From the NCBI GenBank assembly GCA_017463035.1, contig JAFTPY010000234.1, positions 1 to 11,172 on the forward strand: 11,172 nt of DNA. The letters run 5' to 3'. The position numbers and the translations under genes are program-made. Positions 1 to 5,944 of this stretch are shown one piece after another. The stretch comes from Lachnospiraceae bacterium (GTDB taxonomy: Bacteria; Bacillota; Clostridia; Lachnospirales; Lachnospiraceae). The notes beneath the pieces were generated by a model, which was not told where the DNA came from, did not search any database, and worked only from the letters and a program-made list of their open reading frames with translations. Position 1 is the stretch's first letter; the number at the start of each line of letters is the position of its first letter.

Positions 1-408
1 ATGAATATGGATTTTCTTCGTTGAAATTTCCAAATATCACTCTTCGCAAATCGGAACATATAACTGGGAAATCTGATAGTTCTGCTGATTATCCTTATAG
101 AAATAGTTCTTCCGATCAAAAATCGTCCTTCTGTTAATCCGGCTGTTCGTTGCCAGTCCCAGCGCGACAGCGTACTCCGCCACCTTTTCATTCAGCACAG
201 GAAGACTTCCCGGCATACCGGTACACACCGGACAGGTCTGGGTATTTGGCATTGCTCCGAATTTCGTGGAACACCCGCAAAAAATCTTCGTCTCGGTGGA
301 AAGCTCGATGTGTACCTCCAAACCGATAACAGTATCGTATTGCTTATTTCCCGGCGTCACATTCGTTCCGTCCGAAATCAATGCTTCACTTCTCTTCTTA
401 ACGCTCAC
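1..408 (-). pseudogene. gatB: GatB N-terminal part, interrupted by an in-frame TGA and cut by the window edge
   Basis: GatB is the kinase/tRNA-binding subunit of GatCAB, which amidates misacylated Glu-tRNA(Gln) or Asp-tRNA(Asn) in the cytoplasm. The visible N-terminus has the family core: YDTVIGLEVHIEL (residues 24-36), a CGCST...CPVC pair of cysteine motifs typical of zinc-binding GatB, GMPGSLPVLN, and FDRKNYFYKDNQQNYQISQ. It starts at a GTG (406-408) and overlaps the gatA end by 11 bp, so it is the third gene of the gat operon. After residue 123 (...VPICEE) there is a TGA at 37-39. The same frame then continues YLEISTKKIHIH to the window edge, which fits the expected family sequence with Gly at the stop position. 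A single GGA-to-TGA change would explain it. Full GatB is about 475 aa, so a 123-aa product would lack most of the catalytic domain and the tail. Whether this is a real nonsense mutation or a sequence error cannot be told here. Confidence 0.85.
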
Positions 409-1921
409 TCCACATTCCTGCCTTTCCTCTGCCGCTCACCTGCTCCCAGGCCGTCGGAAAAATCCCCCGCAGCTCCTCGTAGGCTTCTGCCACTTCAAAC
501 AACAGTTCCTCGCAAAAAGAATTTCCGATAAATTGCAGCCCGATGGGAAGTGCCGCTTCATCCACACCGCAAGGCACACTGATAGCCGGAAGTCCCGCAA
601 GATTCACCGCCACCGTGTCCACATCTCCCAAATACATCTGCAACGGGTTTTGCAGGCTGGTTCCGAGCTTCGGCGCGGTTCCCGGTGCTGTCGGTGCCAC
701 AATACAGTCATAGGCCTCAAACACCTTTTCGTACTCTTCTTTGATTAACCGGCGTACCTTCAATGCCTTTAAATAATAAGCATCGTAATAACCTTCACTT
801 AATACAAAGGAACCCATCAAAATTCTTCGTTTTGCCTCTTCTCCGAAACCTTCGGAACGAGTCTTAACATACAGCTCCTGAAGCTTCTTTACCTCCTCTG
901 CCCGATATCCGTACTTTACACCGTCAAACCGGGATAAATTAGAGCTTGCTTCCGCACAGGCAATGATATAATAGGTCGCCACGGCATACTCCGTCATGGG
1001 CAGGGAAATCTCCTCTACAATCGCCCCGTTTCGTGTGAGCAGCTCTACCGCCCGGTTTACTGCCTCACGCACCGCCTCACTCGTTCCCTCGGCCAAATAT
1101 TCCTTCGGCACAGCAAACCGCTTGCCCTTCAGTCGTTCTGCGTGTTCCTTCCTTTTGTCAGCCGCCTGATTAAAAAAGGGCTTTTGCACATCTTTTTTTA
1201 CCGTAGTGGCATCCTTTTCGTCATAACCGGCGATACACTCATAAAGTACCCTGCAGTCCGCCACCGTTCGTCCGATAGGCCCGATTTGGTCCATGGAAGA
1301 AGCATACGCAACCAAACCATAACGGGACACCCTGCCGTAAGTCGGCTTCATTCCCACCACGCCACAAAAGGCCGCCGGTTGCCTCACGGAGCCTCCCGTA
1401 TCCGAGCCCAGCGCAAGAGGTACTTCTCCCGCTGCTACCGCCGCACAGGAACCGCCGGAAGACCCGCCCGGTACATAGGCCGTATTCCAAGGATTTTTCG
1501 TCACCTTAAAAGCGGACGTCTCCGTAGTACTTCCCATGGCAAACTCATCCAGATTGGTCTTTCCGATAATAATCATTCCTGCATCCAATAAACGCTTCAC
1601 CACCGTTGCATCATAGGTCGGCACAAAATTCTTAAGCATTTTGGACCCACAGGTCGTAGATAAATCTTTCGTGCAAATATTGTCCTTTAGGGCAATAGGC
1701 AATCCTGCAAGCGGTCCCGCATACCGGCCGCTGTAAATCCCTGCCTGTACCTCATCGATTCGCTCCTTTATCCTATCCTCGTTCCACGACAAAAAAGCAC
1801 CGACTCCCGGTTCCGCCTCCGAAATTCTCGCATGTAAAGCAGATACGGTTTCCTTTACCCCCAGAACTTTATTCTTTATTTTTTCATTCAGCATCCGCAC
1901 CGACATCTGTAATAATTCCAT
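398..1921 (-). CDS. gatA: Glu-tRNA(Gln)/Asp-tRNA(Asn) amidotransferase subunit A (amidase)
   Basis: GatA is the glutaminase subunit of GatCAB. It releases ammonia from glutamine, and the ammonia is channelled to GatB for transamidation of misacylated tRNA. The 507-aa protein has the amidase-signature fold markers: ALKDN with Lys79, PGGSSGGS with Ser154, and SDTGGSVRQPAAFCG with Ser178. These match the Lys / cis-Ser / Ser catalytic triad at the positions usual for GatA. MKPTYGRVSRYGL and the C-terminal GLPAISVPCG also fit the family. The ATG at 1919-1921 is preceded by a strong GGGAGGGGA site about 5 bases away. gatC ends 12 bp upstream and gatB begins inside the last codons, so the three are translated from one message. 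The length is slightly above the usual 485-490 aa because of a C-terminal tail (VSGRGKAGMWSER). The gene appears intact. Confidence 0.96.
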   Translation of the reverse strand: MELLQMSVRMLNEKIKNKVLGVKETVSALHARISEAEPGVGAFLSWNEDRIKERIDEVQAGIYSGRYAGPLAGLPIALKDNICTKDLSTTCGSKMLKNFVPTYDATVVKRLLDAGMIIIGKTNLDEFAMGSTTETSAFKVTKNPWNTAYVPGGSSGGSCAAVAAGEVPLALGSDTGGSVRQPAAFCGVVGMKPTYGRVSRYGLVAYASSMDQIGPIGRTVADCRVLYECIAGYDEKDATTVKKDVQKPFFNQAADKRKEHAERLKGKRFAVPKEYLAEGTSEAVREAVNRAVELLTRNGAIVEEISLPMTEYAVATYYIIACAEASSNLSRFDGVKYGYRAEEVKKLQELYVKTRSEGFGEEAKRRILMGSFVLSEGYYDAYYLKALKVRRLIKEEYEKVFEAYDCIVAPTAPGTAPKLGTSLQNPLQMYLGDVDTVAVNLAGLPAISVPCGVDEAALPIGLQFIGNSFCEELLFEVAEAYEELRGIFPTAWEQVSGRGKAGMWSER

Positions 1922-1933
1922 GATTTCCCCTCC

Positions 1934-2221
1934 CTATACTGTTTTCGGCACAACAAACTGTCCGTCTCTCTGCTCCGGTGCATTCAAAAGCACCGCTTCC
2001 CGGCCATCCGGATTCGTCACCACATCCGCCCTAAGACTACTCTCACCCGATTCCCCGTGAGACAGCGGAAGTACTCCCTCGGTGTCCACTTCGTTTAACC
2101 GCTCCACATAAGCAAGCAGCATTTCCATCTCCCGCATGGTGCGTTCTCGCTCAGACGGCGCTATCTGCAACTTTGATAAAACCTCGGCTTTTTCCAAGAC
2201 CGTTTCATCTACTTTAACCAC
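1934..2221 (-). CDS. gatC: Glu-tRNA(Gln)/Asp-tRNA(Asn) amidotransferase subunit C
   Basis: GatC is the small subunit that wraps around and stabilises the GatA-GatB interface. The 95-aa product begins MVKVDETVLEKAEVLSKLQI and carries LNEVDTEGVLPLSH in the middle. It ends with NAPEQRDGQFVVPKTV, the usual GatC ending. I chose the GTG at 2219-2221 because a perfect GGAGGAG lies 6 bases upstream and the resulting length is that of the family. The frame is open further upstream to a TTG at 2266, but that stretch holds the promoter -10 box and the ribosome binding site. An ATG two bases upstream of the GTG is in another frame and stops within six codons. The gene is first in the gatC-gatA-gatB operon and ends with TAG. 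Confidence 0.95.
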   Translation of the reverse strand: MVKVDETVLEKAEVLSKLQIAPSERERTMREMEMLLAYVERLNEVDTEGVLPLSHGESGESSLRADVVTNPDGREAVLLNAPEQRDGQFVVPKTV

Positions 2222-2255
2222 ATCATACTCCTCCGTAATAAAAAACTTTATTCTT

Positions 2256-2284
2256 ATTGTACCCAAATTAATAAAAGATGTAAA
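2256..2284 (-). promoter_or_regulatory. Sigma-A-type promoter of the gatCAB operon
   Basis: On the minus strand a TTTACA -35 box (2279-2284) is followed after exactly 17 bases by a TACAAT -10 box (2256-2261), which is close to the consensus for the housekeeping sigma factor. Transcription would start near 2249, about 28 bases before the gatC GTG, leaving room for the GGAGGAG site. No leader structure such as a T-box is visible in so short a leader, so the operon looks constitutive. The -35 box overlaps the poly-U end of the preceding terminator. Confidence 0.75.
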
Positions 2285-2337
2285 GAAAAAGAGGATATCT
2301 CAAAATCAAATTAGTTTTGACTTTAAGACACCCTCTT
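2282..2337 (-). terminator. Strong rho-independent terminator after the Xre regulator gene
   Basis: Read on the minus strand, a 22-base arm (2316-2337) pairs along its full length with 2289-2310. All positions are paired, counting four G-U wobbles. The five-base loop is 2311-2315, and a T-rich run (TTTTTCTTT, 2282-2290) follows. It begins 7 bases past the stop codon of the regulator gene. It should isolate that gene from the gat operon just downstream. Confidence 0.88.
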
Positions 2338-2344
2338 GTTATCT

Positions 2345-3361
2345 TTACGCGAACCGCTCCGCCTTTCCGTCGTTTTTCCGGAACACATACTCTTCCTCAC
2401 CGCAACCGCTCAATACGATTTCCTCATTTTTGTACCGCTTCACAAACCAGCACAGATAGCCGCATTGTCCGTTGGTATTGCCACCCAACTCTACATAATC
2501 CGCACCTTCCTCTTCCTCCGGCATCCGGTAAGAAAAATCACATCGGAAACCGCAGAAGGATTCCGAATTATCTCCAAAATTCCGCAACCGAAAAAACTGC
2601 CCGTAAGACCGCAAGCCCAGTTCGAAGGGAATGTTATAGCTGATACCGCAATAAATATTGTCATTCTCGGTTTTGATTTGATACACATATTCCGTCTTAC
2701 CGGTACAAACATTTACAAACAAATAATGATCGGACACGAAAGCTTCCACACCCTTCCGCCACTCTTCCAGGCACTGCCTGATTCCGGCCTCCTTCACGGT
2801 GTGAATCTTCACGTCCCCGTGATTCACGTAAAAACGTTCCAAACACTCCATTTTATCCAGGCACTTCCGGTCAAATGCTGCACCAAGTATTTCCTTGTAT
2901 GCCTCACTGTTTCCTATAGCCGTCACTGTTCCGGTTTCATCTTCATAACTGTAAGCATAAAAAGTCTTCTTTTCCGCCGACCGATGCTCACAAACCGCAA
3001 TCAGCGACTTCACATCGCCGTTTCCTTCATATAACTTTGCCCCCATTACCGACTTATCTTCGTTGCAATAATACTCCAACGCCAGCTTCTCCGTCTCCAC
3101 AATCTCCGATTTCGAGTTCCTGTAAACACCGCAACTAAACCGCACTCCCTCATTCTCAAAGGTCGTCACATGAAGCAGCAACTCCTCCGTCGGCACACAA
3201 AACAATTTGCTGATGGCCACAATCTTCCGGATGTCCGGCACTACCTGATCCAGCTCCCACTTGGACACGGTCTGTCTCGTAGTCCCTAACATCTCTCCGA
3301 ACTGTTCCTGACTCATGCCGCGTGCGCTCCGAATCTCCTGAATCTTATTTCCCAATGTCAT
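2345..3361 (-). CDS. Xre-family transcriptional regulator with a large unrecognised C-terminal domain
   Basis: The 338-aa protein opens with an Xre/Cro-type helix-turn-helix at about residues 5-60: KIQEIRSARGMSQEQFGEML, then GTTRQTVSKWELDQVVPDI, then a third helix near KIVAISKLF. It probably binds DNA as a dimer. Residues from about 65 to 338 match no domain I recognise. They are rich in aromatic, acidic and cysteine residues and predicted to be mostly beta-strand, with no membrane segment, and may sense a ligand or partner (inference). I chose the ATG at 3359-3361 because GGAGGTG lies 7 bases upstream and it gives the normal Xre start. The open frame reaches back to 3448, but that stretch contains the promoter. 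The gene stands alone between its own promoter and a strong terminator, so it looks monocistronic and possibly autoregulated. Confidence 0.85.
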   Translation of the reverse strand: MTLGNKIQEIRSARGMSQEQFGEMLGTTRQTVSKWELDQVVPDIRKIVAISKLFCVPTEELLLHVTTFENEGVRFSCGVYRNSKSEIVETEKLALEYYCNEDKSVMGAKLYEGNGDVKSLIAVCEHRSAEKKTFYAYSYEDETGTVTAIGNSEAYKEILGAAFDRKCLDKMECLERFYVNHGDVKIHTVKEAGIRQCLEEWRKGVEAFVSDHYLFVNVCTGKTEYVYQIKTENDNIYCGISYNIPFELGLRSYGQFFRLRNFGDNSESFCGFRCDFSYRMPEEEEGADYVELGGNTNGQCGYLCWFVKRYKNEEIVLSGCGEEEYVFRKNDGKAERFA

Positions 3362-3394
3362 AAAAAAGCACCTCCATACGCTGTTTCTGTCTAT

Positions 3395-3423
3395 AGAATA
3401 GCGCATAGAGGTGAATTTTTCAA
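3395..3423 (-). promoter_or_regulatory. Likely promoter of the Xre regulator gene
   Basis: On the minus strand a TTGAAA box (3418-3423) is followed after 17 bases by TATTCT (3395-3400), a fair sigma-A match. It lies about 35 bases upstream of the ATG. The spacer and -10 region contain CTAT...ATAG sequences that could be half-sites for the regulator itself, but the symmetry is too loose to call an operator. Confidence 0.55.
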
Positions 3424-3441
3424 GCAAAGAGAGGTGGAAGT

Positions 3442-3462
3442 TTGTCACTTCAGAAGCGACAA
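3442..3462. repeat. Short inverted repeat between the HTH gene and the Xre gene promoter
   Basis: Two 9-base arms, TTGTCACTT (3442-3450) and AAGCGACAA (3454-3462), pair with one G-U wobble (in the minus-strand transcript) around a 3-base centre. It lies just past the stop of the small HTH gene and about 20 bases upstream of the -35 box of the Xre gene. No run of T follows on the minus strand, so it is not a standard intrinsic terminator. It could be an operator or a weak processing or termination hairpin. Confidence 0.5.
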
Positions 3463-3474
3463 TGCTCTTATCTC

Positions 3475-3945
3475 TTATTGTGTCAACGTTTCTTCTCCGG
3501 CCTGGTATAACAGTGTATTACACTCATCCACCGTCATCTTCTGTTGCAGGCAGTACATACAAATGGTATCCCGCTTACATCTGACATACAAATCACTCAC
3601 ACCGGCCGCCCGTAACACCTTATTAGTCTCCTCCACGGTCAGCGGAAAACCGAAGGCCAGCTGAATCAACTTATCTCTTCGCGGATTCTTTCTTCCGTCA
3701 AAAATCTGATAGCCGTAGGTCGTGTCCATACCGGCCTCCTTAATCACATCTTTTTTCTGTTTTTGATATTTCTTCAACAATTGCTCCAATTGCTCCGTCA
3801 GGGAAATAGCTTCCATTTCCTCTTCGTTTTCTCTGGTAAACGCAAATACATCCTCTGCTTTCTGCAACTCGTGCAACAGTTCTTCCGTACTCTTCTCCAC
3901 GATATCCAACACCTCATGATAATTTTGTTTCATGTTTATCATCAT
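3475..3945 (-). CDS. Small helix-turn-helix protein of the type found beside Ser/Thr kinases
   Basis: The 156-aa protein has a charged helical N-terminus (about 1-48) and then a helix-turn-helix-like domain. Key stretches are TEQLEQLLKKYQKQKKDVIK (50-69), AGMDTTYGYQIFDGRKNPRR (71-90) and DKLIQLAFGFPLTVEETNKV (91-110). A C-terminal helical part (120-156) includes CKRDTICMYCLQQKMTVDEC. The TYGYQIF.G.R.P.RDKLI pattern is one I associate with small Xre-like proteins next to eukaryotic-like kinase genes in clostridia (family recollection, not a search result). It has no membrane segment. The ATG at 3943-3945 has GCGAGG 7 bases upstream; a second ATG follows immediately and could also serve. It lies 78 bp downstream of the kinase on the same strand, so it may be a partner or a phosphorylation target of the kinase (inference). 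Confidence 0.78.
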   Translation of the reverse strand: MMINMKQNYHEVLDIVEKSTEELLHELQKAEDVFAFTRENEEEMEAISLTEQLEQLLKKYQKQKKDVIKEAGMDTTYGYQIFDGRKNPRRDKLIQLAFGFPLTVEETNKVLRAAGVSDLYVRCKRDTICMYCLQQKMTVDECNTLLYQAGEETLTQ

Positions 3946-3992
3946 TCCATGACCTCGCTTTCATTTTAAATGATTTCTTCCACAAAAGTCTC

Positions 3993-4005
3993 ATGCTGGC
4001 AGCAT
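3993..4005. repeat. Small perfect dyad between the kinase and HTH genes
   Basis: ATGCT and AGCAT flank a 3-base centre in the 78-bp gap. On the minus strand it is followed by GAGACTTTTG, so at most it is a weak terminator. A poor promoter candidate (GACTTT, 16 bases, TAAAAT) sits just downstream, before the HTH gene. Neither is strong enough to show whether the kinase and HTH genes are one transcription unit. Confidence 0.25.
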
Positions 4006-4023
4006 AATGGAGCTATTTTCTTA

Positions 4024-4863
4024 CTAAAGCATATTCGGATTCACCACAATCCGTACCCACTCGGAAGTACCGTCGGACAGCTTCAAATAAACATCCAACA
4101 CCCCGTCCTCCATGTACTTTTCCAGTAAATCCGAAGAATATTCTACTGCTCGGCCTCCGTACAAAATTGTGTAAAGAGACGGATCTAAGTAGTCTCCCCA
4201 CTCCCAGTGCACCGCCTCGATTCTCCGGTCGAAACTGTTACGGGTAATCGTATGCAGTGTCACACCCTTTTCTCCACGGTATTCAATCCGGTTTCCTTCA
4301 ATATAACCGACCGGCTCGTTATAAGAGTCGCTTTCTGCCACATAAACATAAACCGAATGCTCCCGGATTCCGTCATCCCCATCCATACGATACTGTATCA
4401 CTTGTTGATAAAATCCGTCCGGTAAACGGTCCATAAACCGTCCGTCAATATGGCAGATCCCATCCTTCTCGGTAGCCTCCGTACAACTGAGCCGCATCCA
4501 TTCTCCGGTCTCATAGGAATACAACTTCACTCCGATAAAGGTCTCTCTTGCATCATCAAAAAAACCGGTATAAGTTAATAAATCATCCTGTTGCATTCTG
4601 TCCTTAAAGTAATACTGTACATATCTCTTGTTAATCGCAATTTTCTTTTTTAAAACCGCCACTTCCGGAGCATCATCTTCTAACACTCTGCCCTCCGGAC
4701 TCTTTTCCGAAATCGTCAACCAACCACATCCGCACGGGTTGTATTCACTACCTGTTCCCCTAACTCTAACGGTAATAACGTCGGGGTCGGTCCCGGAAGC
4801 GGCGTAGGTGTCGGCGTTATCGTAGGAATCGGCGTAGGTGTCGGCGTCGGACTCGGCTTCCAC
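4024..4863 (-). pseudogene. Outer C-terminal domain of the Ser/Thr kinase, displaced into another frame
   Basis: This frame encodes the extracytoplasmic part of the kinase gene that starts at 5786. The trustworthy protein runs from about 4721 (LTISEKSPEGRVLEDDAPEV...) to the TAG at 4024, about 231 aa, and ends EWVRIVVNPNML. The stretch upstream of it (4719-4863) is an out-of-frame reading of the Pro/Thr linker (EAESDADTYADSYDNADTY) and is not real protein. The domain looks beta-rich. Its end (DPSLYTILYGG...GVLDVYLKLSDGTSEWVRIV) resembles an Ig-like or X2-type module, a tentative call. It has no signal peptide or membrane segment of its own. The frame can be joined to the kinase by one extra base (or a -1 shift) near 4716-4775. 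A GTG at 4684-4686 with GGAGG 5 bases upstream could allow re-initiation, although that GGAGG also encodes the in-frame Pro-Glu-Gly residues. Confidence 0.75.
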
Positions 4864-5786
4864 ATCTTAAACGGCGTTACCGTCGGTCTTCTCGTCGGGG
4901 TCGGCTTCGGCGTCGGCGTCAAAAACGGTGTCGGACTTAGAATAGGTGTCGGGCTTAGGGTAGGGGCAGGCACCGGGGTAGGCTGAATCTCCGGCTTCCT
5001 ACCGGAGTCACTCTTTCCCCCTAGCACCAAAACCAAAAGCGCGCAGACAAGTATAAGAATACCTGCCACCTCCGCCATTTTTCTCCTGCCGAACGCATCC
5101 GTCTTTTCTATTTTTTGAATTTCCCGTTGAACCTCAGCCATAGACTGATATCTGCTTTCCGGCGCAAACAATGTACACCGTTCTACCAGTCTTTTCCACA
5201 GTCGGTTCTTTTTCTCCGAAGCAAAATCAGGGAAACTGCCGAACACAATTCCCAATGAATAAATGTCGCTTCTGCAATCCGTCTGGGAAAAACCGTACTG
5301 TTCCGGAGCCGCATATTTCTCGGTTCCCAACAATCTGGTATCACTTTCTGACTCCTCTTTATATTGTCTGGAGGAGTCGAAATCAATGATTTTTACGCTC
5401 CCTTTAGAATTCACAATAATATTCGACGGCTTAATATCCCGATGGATCACCGGCGGATTGCATGAATGCAGCTTCTCTAATCCGTCGCAAAGCTGCCTTG
5501 CGATTGATATGTATTGAGTTTCCGTCAGGACATGTTCCGTTAAATACTCCGATAATAATTCTCCCTCAATGTACTCCTCCGCAACAAGCAATCCGTCCTC
5601 GTTTTCTTCCAAATGATAAATTTGCGGAATGTACTCGTTTTTCAATGCCTGTAGTGCCTCATACACTTTACGGTTCCCGCGTTTTAGCTGCTTTACAATT
5701 ACAGGAAAATCGTATTCCTCCACCTTGGCAAGATACACGCTTCCCTTATCCGATTTTTTTATTATCGCAATAACCTCATACTGCAT
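4716..5786 (-). CDS. Membrane-anchored eukaryotic-like Ser/Thr protein kinase, N-terminal part of a frameshifted gene
   Basis: This part encodes 356 aa. The kinase domain spans about residues 3-225: ATP-binding Lys32 (VIVKQL), alpha-C Glu51, catalytic loop HRDIKPSN (His115, Asp117, Lys119, Asn122), DFD in place of DFG (135-137), AAPEQYG (159-165) and SDIYSLGI (173-180). The glycine-rich loop is degenerate (KKSDKGSVYLA), and the segment after SDIYSLGIVFG is short. One membrane helix follows at about 239-257 (GILILVCALLVLVLGG). A Pro/Thr-rich linker runs from 269 to 339, so the C-terminus should lie outside the cell. The frame then ends at a TGA (4716-4718), while the outer domain continues in another frame. 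I chose the ATG at 5784-5786 because it begins the kinase fold. Its AGAGG site is rather far away (about 12 bases), so a TTG four codons upstream is also possible. The open frame reaching 5879 crosses a 30-base dyad and is probably not translated. Confidence 0.85.
   Translation of the reverse strand: MQYEVIAIIKKSDKGSVYLAKVEEYDFPVIVKQLKRGNRKVYEALQALKNEYIPQIYHLEENEDGLLVAEEYIEGELLSEYLTEHVLTETQYISIARQLCDGLEKLHSCNPPVIHRDIKPSNIIVNSKGSVKIIDFDSSRQYKEESESDTRLLGTEKYAAPEQYGFSQTDCRSDIYSLGIVFGSFPDFASEKKNRLWKRLVERCTLFAPESRYQSMAEVQREIQKIEKTDAFGRRKMAEVAGILILVCALLVLVLGGKSDSGRKPEIQPTPVPAPTLSPTPILSPTPFLTPTPKPTPTRRPTVTPFKMWKPSPTPTPTPIPTITPTPTPLPGPTPTLLPLELGEQVVNTTRADVVG
4770..4982 (-). repeat. Low-complexity tandem repeat encoding the Pro/Thr-rich linker
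   Basis: The DNA is made of repeated Pro and Thr codons giving PTPTP-type protein. The clearest unit is a 17-base direct repeat, GGCGTAGGTGTCGGCGT on the plus strand at 4801-4817 and 4831-4847, spaced 30 bases apart and therefore in frame. Such linkers span the cell wall in Gram-positive surface proteins. The repetitive DNA can slip or recombine, which bears on the frame break near its left end. Confidence 0.8.
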
Positions 5787-5821
5787 CTTCCCATACAACC
5801 TCTTCCTTTTACTTTTATACT

Positions 5822-5859
5822 TTGTTTTATGTAAGGCTCTACATAAAACAACAATATTA
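5822..5859 (-). promoter_or_regulatory. Perfect 12-bp inverted repeat just downstream of a TAATAT box, upstream of the kinase gene
   Basis: The arms TTGTTTTATGTA (5822-5833) and TACATAAAACAA (5840-5851) are perfectly complementary around a 6-base centre. On the minus strand a TAATAT (5854-5859) precedes the repeat, placing it over the expected start of transcription, where a repressor would act. No good -35 box is seen for that TAATAT. No T-run follows the repeat on either strand, so a terminator is unlikely. The 158-bp gap from helicase to kinase holds nothing else I can name, and no clear terminator for the helicase operon. Confidence 0.45.
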
Positions 5860-5944
5860 CACTGTTTTCTGCGAATCACTATACATCAAATCTGTTGCAG
5901 AATCCATCCGCATCTCTTAAATTTAAACTACAGAACATGTACAC

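Noticed and set aside
37..39. TGA in gatB as a recoded glycine codon (as in SR1/Gracilibacteria) or as selenocysteine
   Set aside because: TGA acts as a normal stop elsewhere in the window, including the tight ATGA junction of the PLD and helicase genes. Gly is encoded by ordinary codons, and the residue expected here is Gly rather than Cys or Sec.
266..748. Plus-strand open frames across gatB/gatA, and similar ones throughout the window
   Set aside because: They lie antisense to well-supported genes, have no family-like sequence and lack convincing ribosome binding sites.
2222..2266. Longer gatC starting at the TTG at 2266
   Set aside because: This stretch includes the -10 box and the GGAGGAG ribosome binding site, and the extra 15 residues are not part of the GatC family.
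4716..4775. Programmed -1 ribosomal frameshifting joining the two kinase parts
   Set aside because: No X XXY YYZ slippery heptamer in the correct frame was found in the overlap. The GGGGAAC-like stretch is out of register with the kinase frame.
4770..4982. CRISPR or other spaced repeat array
   Set aside because: The repeats are short Pro/Thr codon runs in frame with the kinase linker, with no constant repeat and unique spacers.
5822..5851. Inverted repeat as the terminator of the helicase operon
   Set aside because: No T-run follows on the minus strand, and the repeat lies about 95 bases past the helicase stop, directly before the kinase gene.
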